Shown here piece after piece: positions 9,516-17,905 of a stretch of DNA of 64,000 nucleotides. A program made the position numbers and the translations under genes. The notes under the pieces were generated by a model. The model worked only from the letters and a program-made list of their open reading frames with translations, had not been told where the DNA came from and ran no database searches. How positions within the stretch are numbered: position 1 is the stretch's first letter; the number at the start of each line of letters is the position of its first letter. The DNA comes from Ardenticatenaceae bacterium (GTDB taxonomy: Bacteria > Chloroflexota > Anaerolineae > Promineifilales > Promineifilaceae), in assembly GCA_020634315.1 (NCBI GenBank), contig JACKBV010000010.1, forward strand, positions 62,001 to 126,000, in the 5' to 3' direction.

Positions 9516-10139
9516 GTGACAGAACAAGACCCATACAATATCCCCCACTATCCCCTCATGATCGTCATTTCTGGCCCTTCTGGTGTCGGTAAAGACACCA
9601 TTGCGCGTGATCTCATCAACTGCGCACCAGATTCCTTCTACTTCGTCGTCACGGCGACAACCCGTTCACCACGAGTTGGAGAAGTCCACGGGCGCGATTA
9701 CTTTTTCCTGAGCATGAATGAATTTGCGCAAATGATCGAAGCAAATGAATTACTGGAGTACGCCATTGTTTACAACGATTACAAGGGTGTGCCCAAGCAG
9801 CAAATCCGTGATGCATTCGCCAGTGGTCGTGATGTGGTCATGCGTGTTGATGTTCAGGGTGCGGCTACCATTCGCAAGCTAGTTCCCAATGCTATTTTCA
9901 TTTACTTGATGGCCGAATCGGAAGAGGCAATGGTGCAGCGTCTGCGTGAACGGCGCTCAGAAACGGCCGAAGATTTACAACTCCGCATTGCTACGGCTCG
10001 GCAGGAATTAAAGCGTATTAGTGAGTTTGATTATTGTGTGGTGAATGCGCATAGTGCTCAACAAAAAGCGGTAAAGCAAATCCTATCTATTATGGAAGCC
10101 GAACGCTGCAAAGTGGGGCAAACTCCTGTGATGTTGTGA
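9516..10139 (+). CDS. gmk: Guanylate kinase
   Basis: 207 residues. Phosphorylates GMP to GDP. The P-loop is ISGPSGVGKD (about 18-27). The GMP-binding stretch TATTRSPRVGEVHGRDYFFLS includes the conserved TRxPRxGE, and VDVQGAATIRK and LRERRSET follow. ATG is preceded by GGGAGGTGCAAAG. The N-terminus has about 12 extra residues before the kinase core. A nucleotide kinase pair (tmk, gmk) lies within 1.2 kb but on separate transcripts. Confidence 0.95.
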   Translation: MTEQDPYNIPHYPLMIVISGPSGVGKDTIARDLINCAPDSFYFVVTATTRSPRVGEVHGRDYFFLSMNEFAQMIEANELLEYAIVYNDYKGVPKQQIRDAFASGRDVVMRVDVQGAATIRKLVPNAIFIYLMAESEEAMVQRLRERRSETAEDLQLRIATARQELKRISEFDYCVVNAHSAQQKAVKQILSIMEAERCKVGQTPVML

Positions 10140-10424
10140 GATTGCCTCGCTAAAGTTCCCCAAGGCAATAAACTCTGTCGATAGCGAGAATTGTACATGA
10201 GTGTAATATGAGATTTAGCACGGGAACAAACGAGAACAAAACCAGGACGCTTGAGTGACAACAGAGGATCAGATTTGACGCTTACCGGCAAAACTCATAC
10301 AATGGGTTAATGTGTTAAGGCCAAAAATATTGCAAATTCTATTGTAACAATGGCTTATTTATTTTACGATTACCACCCATTTACCGCTTTGATTACCCGA
10401 AAAAGTCTACATTATCGGTCTTCC
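10140..10424. other. Intergenic, no gene seen
   Basis: 285 bases after gmk without a credible reading frame; base composition is more AT-rich than the flanking genes. No RNA gene fold recognised. Confidence 0.5.
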
Positions 10425-10451
10425 CGCGTTTACCCTAAACGCGTGTTTTTT
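10425..10451 (+). terminator. Rho-independent terminator
   Basis: CGCGTTT (10425-10431) pairs with AAACGCG (10437-10443), loop ACCCT, followed by TGTTTTTT. It lies 285 bases downstream of gmk. Confidence 0.75.
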
Positions 10452-10482
10452 GATGGCCTATTTTTCACTGTTAATTCGACAA

Positions 10483-10566
10483 AAAGGATATATGGCTCTT
10501 TTGCTAAGCGGATTTAGTATCCTTTATGCCTGTTATTCTAAGAGGAGCCACCCTTTTTTGTTTTTG
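10483..10566 (+). promoter_or_regulatory. Attenuator-like leader with mutually exclusive stems
   Basis: Stem A pairs AAAGGATA (10483-10490) with TATCCTTT (10518-10525). Stem B pairs TGGCTCTT (10493-10500) with 10543-10550 (one G-T pair) and is followed by CCCTTTTTTGTTTTTG. The 5' arm of B lies inside the loop of A, so the two stems would compete, as in an antiterminator/terminator switch. It precedes the subtilase gene by about 200 bases. No known riboswitch class is recognised. Confidence 0.4.
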
Positions 10567-10573
10567 TAACCAT

Positions 10574-10644
10574 AAAGGAGGAAAAAGTATGGTGTGATGG
10601 TTAGGAAAAAAGACCAGTTACTGGCCGTTCAAGAGCATTGTTGA
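10574..10644 (+). other. Perfect ribosome binding site with two-codon mini-ORF and overlapping 15-codon ORF
   Basis: AAAGGAGG (10574-10581) is followed at optimal spacing by ATG GTG TGA (10589-10597). The TGA overlaps a second ATG (10597) that opens MVRKKDQLLAVQEHC and stops at 10644. This could be a leader peptide or ribosome-stalling minigene ahead of the subtilase; the sequence alone cannot show expression. Confidence 0.3.
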
Positions 10645-10770
10645 ATTGCTTGTTTGGTGCTTTGCCACAAATAAGCCAAGTTTTTGCTAAATATCCTTAG
10701 AACCCAGTAATGCGTATGAATCAATTCGTAGTTCATACGTACAAATTTAAATCAGGAGAAGGAAAAAAGA

Positions 10771-13700
10771 ATGAAGAAACATTCAAAGTCATTAAAAGCA
10801 TTCACTACGATAGCTCTGTTTTCAGTGCTTGTTGTAATGCTTTTTGTTGTAGCAAGTAGTTCAGTTGGCGCGACTGCTGCCAGCGATGCTGCTGTTGCAA
10901 ATAATACTGTCAATGATGAATTAAATGAAACGGCCGTTTACATCATTCAACTGGCCGATTCTCCCGTCGCCTCTTATCGCGGCGGCGTTGATGGTTATGC
11001 AGCAACAAGCCCAGCTGCAAATGGCGAAAGCGACCTGCGCAAAAGCGAAAGCACTTTGGCCTATGCTGGTTACTTGGAAGGTGTTCAATCTGCGTTTGCA
11101 CAAACATTGGTTGAAACACTCGATCGCCCAGTAGTTGTTAAAGATACATTCCAATACGCCTTTAACGGCCTTGCTGTTGAAATGACCGCTCGTGAAGCCT
11201 CCGTCGTTGCCAAACTTGATGGGGTTACACTGGTACAGCGTGAGCAGTTAGAGGAAGTTCTCACCGATGTTGGCCCAGCCTGGATTGGTGCAGACAGCGT
11301 ATGGGACGGATCTGCCAGTGGCGTAGCCACCAAAGGTGAAGGAATTGTTGTTGCGATTCTTGATACTGGTATCAACAGCACGCATCCTTCCTTCGCGGAC
11401 ATTGGCGGCGATGGCTATGATCATACAAACCCACTTGGTTCAGGTGTTTATTTAGGTGTTTGCGATCCTACAAACCCCGACTATCAACCTGCATTCGATT
11501 GTAATGACAAGCTGATTGGTGTCCATGACTTCATTGATGGTGATGGGAATGACCCCAACTCCCCCGAAGATGGTGACGGTCATGGTAGCCACACAGCCAG
11601 CACAGTTGCGGGTAATGTGGTGACTGCTACCTTATATGCACCAACAACTGAGTTGACCCGCACCATTTCTGGTGTTGCCCCACATGCCAATATCATTGCT
11701 TATGATGTTTGCCGCAATGGTGAATCTTCACAAGGTGGTGGTTGCCCCGGTGCTGCACTGTTAGCAGCTGCTGAGCAGGTTGTTGTAGATCATATGGATC
11801 TGTTGGATGCTGGACACCCGACCGGTATTGCTACAATCAACTATTCAATTTCTGGTGGTAACAACCCATATTATGATGCTGTTGAATTAGCTTTCCTGGC
11901 GGCGACAGATGCTGGTGTCTTCGTATCTGCATCTGCTGGCAATTCTGGCCCCACGGCCGGTACCGTTGCCCACCTTTCTCCATGGGTAGGCACCGTTGCT
12001 GCTAGCACACACAACCGTGCGCTTCTCAACAACCTCACCGACATGACAAGTGATGGTGCCTCATTGGCCGATATCACTGGCAAAAGCTTTTCTGCTGGAT
12101 ATGGCCCGGCTCCCATCGTTTATGCGGGTGATTATCCCAATGCAAATGATCCCGGTGGCGATCCCGGTCAATGTATGCAGCCTTATCCGGCTGGTACTTT
12201 TGATGGCGAAATCGTCATTTGTGATCGTGGCACAATTGCCCGTGTAGATAAAGGTGCAAACGTTTTGGCCGGTGGTGCTGGTGGTTTGGTTTTGGCCAAT
12301 GCCGCAGCCAATGGGGATTCCCTCAATGGCGATGCGCACTATCTCCCCGCTGTGCATATTACCTATGATGATGGTGTTGTCCTGAAAGCATGGGTTGATG
12401 CAAATACCAATACAGTTGCTACCATTTCTGGAACCATTGTAGACCTGAGCGCAAGCAACGGTGATATCATGGCTAGCTTTAGCTCCCGTGGTCCTGCCGG
12501 TGCCTTGGATGTTCTCAAGCCCGATATTACTGCCCCTGGTGTGGATATTTGGGCCGCTATCAGCAATGATGGTGATGCAATCCCAGATTATGGCTTCCTC
12601 AGTGGTACGTCTATGTCCAGCCCGCACAACGCTGGTGCTGTGGCTTTGATGACGGCCGTTCACCCCGATTGGTCTCCCCAACAGATCAAATCAGCGATGA
12701 TGAGCACTGCGGTCAATACTGGCCTGTACAAAGAAGACGGTGCAACACCTGCTGATCCATTTGATTTGGGTGCAGGACGCGTTGATTTGAGCATGGCTAG
12801 CCAGGCGGCTCTGGTTCTTGATGAAACGACAGCCAACTTTACCGCAGCTAACCCTGTTACGGGTGGTGACCCAACAGCTTTGAATATCCCGAGCATGAGT
12901 AACAACGAGTGCGAGGGTTCCTGTACTTGGACACGTACTGTTCAGAGTACCGCTGCCTATACCACCACGTGGAATGCTACGCTTAGTGGAGCGGCGGACA
13001 TCGACTGGAGTGTAACTCCTGAGACCTTTACATTAGTCCCTGGTGCTACCCAAACATTGACCGTAACGGCTGAGGTAGGCGAGGCGATTTCTGGCGAATG
13101 GTATTTTGGCGAGTTAATGCTAACCTATGATGCGCCAATTATGCCGACTAGCTATGATCTTTATCTGCCAATTATTGTGAATGCGGCTGGCTCGCTCCAA
13201 GCACCCGCCCAGTCTAATGCCCCGGTGCAGGTACAGGCAATTCCTGATGCGCACTTCCCAATTGCTGTTAAGCCATATGCGCCACCAGTAATTGCTGTTG
13301 ATCCGACATCGCTGTCAAGCTCGTTGGATACAGGTGCCACCGAAACACAACCTATTACCGTTACCAATGAGGGTGGTAGTGACCTGACATGGTCTGTCTT
13401 TGAAGGCCTCTCGGCTCCAGAGTTAGTGGATTGGTCCGACAACTTTGATTCCTATACAACTGGCAGCCAGATTGCTGGCCAAGGTGGCTGGGAAGGTTGG
13501 GGTGGCGATCCCGGTGCTGGCGCAATCGTGACCGACACCGTCTCTCTCAGCAGCCCCAATTCTGTGGAAATCACCGGCCCTTCTGATCTGGTACATCAAT
13601 ACAGTTCTACCGCTGGTTGGTGGACATATACAGCAAATGTTTATGTCCCCTCGGACTTCGCTGGTAACTCTTATTTCATCCTGTTGAATAGCTATGGTGG

Positions 13701-15684
13701 AACCAATAACTGGTCAGTTCAGGCTAACTTTGATAGTGCCTCTGGGCTGTTGGTCAATGATGGTGCCAGCGGCGGTACCACACCTTACCTGACGGATCAG
13801 TGGGTGGAGATACGCATAGAGATTGACCTGCTGAACGATACGCAGGAATTCTATTACAACAATGTGCTTCTCTACTCTGGTACGTGGTCGGCTGAAGTAA
13901 GCGGTGGCGGTGCACTTAGTATTGCCGCGGTTGATCTGTATGCAAATGGTGCTAGCCCGATCTATTATGACGATCTGTCATTGATCGAGACTATTCCTCA
14001 GGTTTGTGATGTAGCAGGTAATTATCCCTGGTTAAGCGTTACGCCAAGTGGCGGCACGACGGCCGCTGGGGCTAGCAGTATTGCTAACGTTACCTTCGAT
14101 GCAACCGGACTGACAAATGGTAGCTATACTGGTACCTTGTGCTTCACCAGCAACGACCCGGAAACACCATTGGTTGAAGTACCTGTAGACTTGACTGTGA
14201 CTGGCAACCCACCGTTGATCGTGGTTGATCCGTTGGAGTTAAGCAGCAGCCAGATCCCTGATACCCAGGTAACCCAAACGTTGACCATTAGCAACACGGG
14301 TGGCGCGGACCTGGATTGGACGATAGATGAGGCTGCGGTAGGCAGTGCACCAGATGTGATCTTGTATGACAATGGGACGTTGGTTAACAGCCCCGGTACT
14401 GGTGCGGGTGGTGCGGATGAATCCGTGCTGCAAAGCACCAGTCTGACGATGAACACGCTGGGGTTTGGACACCAGGTTTCAGCTGGTAACTGGATGGCAG
14501 ATGACTTCACGGTTACTGATGCGGACGGGTGGACGATTGATGCCATGACCTTCTATGCTTACCAGACTGGCTCGACGACCGCATCAACCATAACCAACAT
14601 TAATTGGACGATATATGATGGTGATCCTGGCGCGGGTGGCTCGGCTATTGCCAGTGGCAGTGGTTTGCAGACATCAGTGTGGAGCAACATCTATCGTGTG
14701 ACTGAAACAACGTCTGGTGGTACGACTCGGCCAATTATGGAGAGCACGGTAAATACAAATGGTATCTATTTGCCGGCAGGCACATATTGGGTGGCGTGGC
14801 AAGCAGATGGCACATTGTCTTCTGGCCCTTGGGCACCGCCAATCACTATCAATGGACAGACGACGACTGGTAATGGGCTGCAATTTTCCAGTGGTGCATG
14901 GGTGCCAGCTAATGATTCTGGTACTACTACACAGCAAGGTTTACCGTTTGTTTTGGAAGGCTCAGTTGGTAATACCAGTAGTTGTAGCACGCCCAGCGAC
15001 TTGACCTGGTTGAGTGTCAGCCCGACAAGTGGCACGACTGTTCCAGATAGCAGCAGCGCCGTCGAGGTGACTTATGACTCGACTGGTTTAGCTCCTGCTA
15101 CTTACAGTGGCATGCTTTGTGTCAACAGTAATGATGCAACACGGTCATTGGTGCAAGTACCAGTTTCGCTGACTGTTATCGACACTTCTCCATCTTTAGT
15201 CCTGAATGGGGCAGCCGTTGCATTCGAGTCGGGTATTCCCTTCGATTGGTCGACAGAAGTTATTACGGGTAATGTGTATTGGTCGACAACGGCCGATTCA
15301 ACTGCCTGTGGTAATGGTGTTAACAATACCCCTGGCTCTGGCTTTGCGGCTTGTGCGGACGCTGATCAAACCAACAGTTCCGGTGATCCATACGATGCGT
15401 ATCTGATTTCTAATGCTGTTGATTTGACAGGAACCACATCCATCACCTTGACATTTGCTGCCGGTTACAATGATATTGCTGCCGGTGGTGACACGTTTGA
15501 GGTCGATGTATGGGATGGCATGAGTTGGACAAACGTATTAACTTGGGATGAAGATCATGCTGAATTCGTGAATCTCAATTTAGATACATATGCCGGTTCT
15601 GTGATCCAAGTTCGTTTCCGTTACGCTGGAGGCGATTGGGATTGGTATGCACATGTTGATGATGTGTCGCTTACAGGTAATTAA
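10771..15684 (+). CDS. Large secreted subtilisin-like serine protease (S8)
   Basis: 1637 residues. A signal peptide spans about residues 12-36. An I9-like propeptide (AVYIIQLADSP ... VTLVQREQLEEV) follows. The catalytic triad is Asp198 (AILDTGINSTH), His271 (DGDGHGSH) and Ser614 (LSGTSMSSPH). A PA-type insert lies about 450-550 (GEIVICDRGTIARVDKGANV). After a beta-sandwich and an internal LYLPIIV segment near 795, the C-terminal 800 residues contain repeated beta-sandwich modules starting DPTSLSSSLDTGATETQPITVTNEGG-like and DPLELSSSQIPDTQVTQT-like, interleaved with jelly-roll-like regions. CAGGAGAAGG precedes the ATG. Codons are less GC-rich than in neighbouring genes and the ACGGCCGT palindrome is sparse. 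Likely extracellular protein degradation. Confidence 0.93.
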   Translation: MKKHSKSLKAFTTIALFSVLVVMLFVVASSSVGATAASDAAVANNTVNDELNETAVYIIQLADSPVASYRGGVDGYAATSPAANGESDLRKSESTLAYAGYLEGVQSAFAQTLVETLDRPVVVKDTFQYAFNGLAVEMTAREASVVAKLDGVTLVQREQLEEVLTDVGPAWIGADSVWDGSASGVATKGEGIVVAILDTGINSTHPSFADIGGDGYDHTNPLGSGVYLGVCDPTNPDYQPAFDCNDKLIGVHDFIDGDGNDPNSPEDGDGHGSHTASTVAGNVVTATLYAPTTELTRTISGVAPHANIIAYDVCRNGESSQGGGCPGAALLAAAEQVVVDHMDLLDAGHPTGIATINYSISGGNNPYYDAVELAFLAATDAGVFVSASAGNSGPTAGTVAHLSPWVGTVAASTHNRALLNNLTDMTSDGASLADITGKSFSAGYGPAPIVYAGDYPNANDPGGDPGQCMQPYPAGTFDGEIVICDRGTIARVDKGANVLAGGAGGLVLANAAANGDSLNGDAHYLPAVHITYDDGVVLKAWVDANTNTVATISGTIVDLSASNGDIMASFSSRGPAGALDVLKPDITAPGVDIWAAISNDGDAIPDYGFLSGTSMSSPHNAGAVALMTAVHPDWSPQQIKSAMMSTAVNTGLYKEDGATPADPFDLGAGRVDLSMASQAALVLDETTANFTAANPVTGGDPTALNIPSMSNNECEGSCTWTRTVQSTAAYTTTWNATLSGAADIDWSVTPETFTLVPGATQTLTVTAEVGEAISGEWYFGELMLTYDAPIMPTSYDLYLPIIVNAAGSLQAPAQSNAPVQVQAIPDAHFPIAVKPYAPPVIAVDPTSLSSSLDTGATETQPITVTNEGGSDLTWSVFEGLSAPELVDWSDNFDSYTTGSQIAGQGGWEGWGGDPGAGAIVTDTVSLSSPNSVEITGPSDLVHQYSSTAGWWTYTANVYVPSDFAGNSYFILLNSYGGTNNWSVQANFDSASGLLVNDGASGGTTPYLTDQWVEIRIEIDLLNDTQEFYYNNVLLYSGTWSAEVSGGGALSIAAVDLYANGASPIYYDDLSLIETIPQVCDVAGNYPWLSVTPSGGTTAAGASSIANVTFDATGLTNGSYTGTLCFTSNDPETPLVEVPVDLTVTGNPPLIVVDPLELSSSQIPDTQVTQTLTISNTGGADLDWTIDEAAVGSAPDVILYDNGTLVNSPGTGAGGADESVLQSTSLTMNTLGFGHQVSAGNWMADDFTVTDADGWTIDAMTFYAYQTGSTTASTITNINWTIYDGDPGAGGSAIASGSGLQTSVWSNIYRVTETTSGGTTRPIMESTVNTNGIYLPAGTYWVAWQADGTLSSGPWAPPITINGQTTTGNGLQFSSGAWVPANDSGTTTQQGLPFVLEGSVGNTSSCSTPSDLTWLSVSPTSGTTVPDSSSAVEVTYDSTGLAPATYSGMLCVNSNDATRSLVQVPVSLTVIDTSPSLVLNGAAVAFESGIPFDWSTEVITGNVYWSTTADSTACGNGVNNTPGSGFAACADADQTNSSGDPYDAYLISNAVDLTGTTSITLTFAAGYNDIAAGGDTFEVDVWDGMSWTNVLTWDEDHAEFVNLNLDTYAGSVIQVRFRYAGGDWDWYAHVDDVSLTGN

Positions 15685-15756
15685 TTAGTTGTAGGCAGTA
15701 AAGTGTGTACCAGGTTAGGCAACTAATCTGGTAAGGACTTTACGCTTTGAAAAGAA

Positions 15757-15790
15757 GGCAGGCGATGGTGTTCCATTGCCTGCCTTTTTT
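15757..15790 (+). terminator. Rho-independent terminator of the subtilase gene
   Basis: GGCAGGCGATGG pairs with CCATTGCCTGCC (one G-T pair), loop TGTT, followed by TTTTTTA. 73 bases after the stop codon. Confidence 0.9.
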
Positions 15791-15895
15791 ATTTATATGG
15801 TATGTTGTGTTTCGTCTGCTTTTCTTTTATGATAGCCCTATTGACTCACCAGTTAAACGTCAACTGACAGATACACATAAAAGGAGAAGCGTATA

Positions 15896-17767
15896 ATGAG
15901 GCGTAAGCAAAGCTTTTTGTTTTTAGCAGTTTTGATGGCGTTGCTTTTGTTGCTGCCGGTTGTTGTATTGGCGCAACAGGGCAAGATTGTGGAGCCGGAT
16001 TCGGCGGAGACCCTGTTGGAACAGGCAAGGGCACGGGCTGCGGAACGGGAAACGGCCGTTTCCCCCTCTTCCTTTACCTCATTTTTCCCACAAGCAGTCG
16101 AATACCCGCTGTTAGTCGGTGTGGACAATACGGCTGTGCCTGTCTACCAGATTGATCCTGTCACCAACAATACTGTGCAAGCGTTCACGAATGCAGAGGT
16201 TTGGGGAGCTGCTTTCGATGAAGTCAACAATCGCCTCTTTTTCAACAGTGGTTCTACACTGTATGAATGGCCCATTGGCGGTGCGGTTAATCAACTAGGG
16301 ACGATTGTCGATACCGGTGGTGTGGCGCAGGCTATTGTGGGCCTGGCTTTTCATAATGGGACATTATATGGAACAAAGAATATCGCTAATGAGGCTGTGT
16401 ACATAATTGATCCTACAACTCTGGTGGCGACGGTTTATATTGATTATGTGGATGCAGATTATGATTTTGGGGGATTGGCGGTTAATCCCGCTACTGGCGA
16501 ACTATATGCGACCAATGATGATGCCGCTCCCTTTGGTTCAGGATTGTTTCGCATCAATTTAGATGGCACGGCGACGCAAGTTGCTCCTTATCCTGCGGGG
16601 CAAACGGATATTGATGGCCTGACAATTGGTGATGATGGGTACGCCTATCTTGTGATCGATGAACCGGGTTTCATCTATGTTTATGATTTTGCGGCTGGTG
16701 CTTATACTACGCCGCTTACCAATCCCTGGTCTACGGCCGAATTGTTTTCTGGTGGAGCGTGGATTAGTGATGTGCAGGCGCAAGTCGCTGTGGCGCATTT
16801 GGCGCCGTTTGCTGTGGGAGCGGAAACGGCCGTTACCATTACCCTAAACAGCACGCCAGTCCTCACCAATTTCCTTTACGGCGATTCCACACCTTACATG
16901 GGCGTGCCTGCCGGTGCTGCCGACTTAGCCGTTTATCCTGCCGGGAGCGCGACGCCAGCCATTACCGCCACCTTCAACCTGACCGGCGGATTAGATTATT
17001 CCATTGTCGCCATCGGTGATGGCGTTAATCAGCCATTGCAACTGGTGGCGTTGGCCGACGATAACAGCGCCCCAACTGCTGGCAATGCCAAATTGCGTTT
17101 AGGCCACCTGTCGCCCTTTGCCTCTGTGATGGCCGACACGCTGGCGGACATTCGCTTGCAAGATGGGACGCCGGTGTTGACAAATGTGCTGTACAGCGCA
17201 ATCGTGGGGTATCTTGAGCTGCCGGCCGGTGAATATGATTTGAAGGTGACAACACCGGGCGGCGGTGTCACCTTGATTGACCCCTTGCCAGTAACATTTG
17301 TCGATGGTCAGATTGTCAATGTCTTTGCCACCGGTGACGGGAATAATCAGCCATTCGGCGCTTTTGCCTGGCCGCCCGATGCGGAAGGCGCATTCTTGCC
17401 GTTGGCCGAGTATGGTGTGGTTGTGTCGGCTGACGTGACAGCGCAATCTGGGATGCCGGGTGCGCTGGTCACTTATACATTGGCGCTGACCAATACTGGC
17501 AATTTGACCGACAGCTTCAGCTTCACGGCTGCGGGCAATGATTGGGCTGTCGAATTGCCAATGGCTGTGACTCTGGCTGTGAGCGAAACGATTGAGGCCA
17601 GTGTGGTGGTGACGATTCCCGTTGCTGCGCCTGATATGGCTGTGGATGTTGTGACTGTGACGGTAACGTCGCAGGGGAATGCCAGTGTGAGTGATGGGTT
17701 GACATTGACGACAACGGCCGTTTCCCCCATGCGCTACCTATATTTGCCGATTATCATGAAGCCGTAA
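15896..17767 (+). CDS. Secreted protein with beta-propeller-like N-part and DUF4397 repeats
   Basis: 623 residues. Signal peptide MRRKQSFLFLAVLMALLLLL then cleavage near ALAQ-like VLAQQ. Residues about 65-290 have short beta repeats (WGAAFDEVNNRLFFNSG, GLAFHNGTLYGT, GLAVNPATGELYAT). Residues about 295-505 hold two DUF4397 copies (VAHLAPFAVGAETAVTI and LGHLSPFASVMADTLADI). A COG1470-like region follows, and the protein ends MRYLYLPIIMKP, a C-terminal YLPI segment also seen inside the subtilase. AAAGGAGAAGCGTATA precedes the ATG. Cell-surface or extracellular role, otherwise unknown. Confidence 0.75.
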   Translation: MRRKQSFLFLAVLMALLLLLPVVVLAQQGKIVEPDSAETLLEQARARAAERETAVSPSSFTSFFPQAVEYPLLVGVDNTAVPVYQIDPVTNNTVQAFTNAEVWGAAFDEVNNRLFFNSGSTLYEWPIGGAVNQLGTIVDTGGVAQAIVGLAFHNGTLYGTKNIANEAVYIIDPTTLVATVYIDYVDADYDFGGLAVNPATGELYATNDDAAPFGSGLFRINLDGTATQVAPYPAGQTDIDGLTIGDDGYAYLVIDEPGFIYVYDFAAGAYTTPLTNPWSTAELFSGGAWISDVQAQVAVAHLAPFAVGAETAVTITLNSTPVLTNFLYGDSTPYMGVPAGAADLAVYPAGSATPAITATFNLTGGLDYSIVAIGDGVNQPLQLVALADDNSAPTAGNAKLRLGHLSPFASVMADTLADIRLQDGTPVLTNVLYSAIVGYLELPAGEYDLKVTTPGGGVTLIDPLPVTFVDGQIVNVFATGDGNNQPFGAFAWPPDAEGAFLPLAEYGVVVSADVTAQSGMPGALVTYTLALTNTGNLTDSFSFTAAGNDWAVELPMAVTLAVSETIEASVVVTIPVAAPDMAVDVVTVTVTSQGNASVSDGLTLTTTAVSPMRYLYLPIIMKP

Positions 17768-17809
17768 AAAGTATTGGCTGGTAATCCGCTAACTTAGCAG
17801 AACTTGTAG

Positions 17810-17838
17810 AACCCTGACCATCACTGGTCAGGGTTTTA
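17810..17838 (+). terminator. Rho-independent terminator
   Basis: AACCCTGACCA (17810-17820) pairs perfectly with TGGTCAGGGTT (17825-17835), loop TCAC, followed by TT. 43 bases after the DUF4397 gene stop. Confidence 0.88.
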
Positions 17839-17905
17839 TCTTGTCTGGGAGGCGTGTTATAATTTTGCGGGACTTTAGTACCGCATTGCAACATAAGGAT
17901 AAGCT

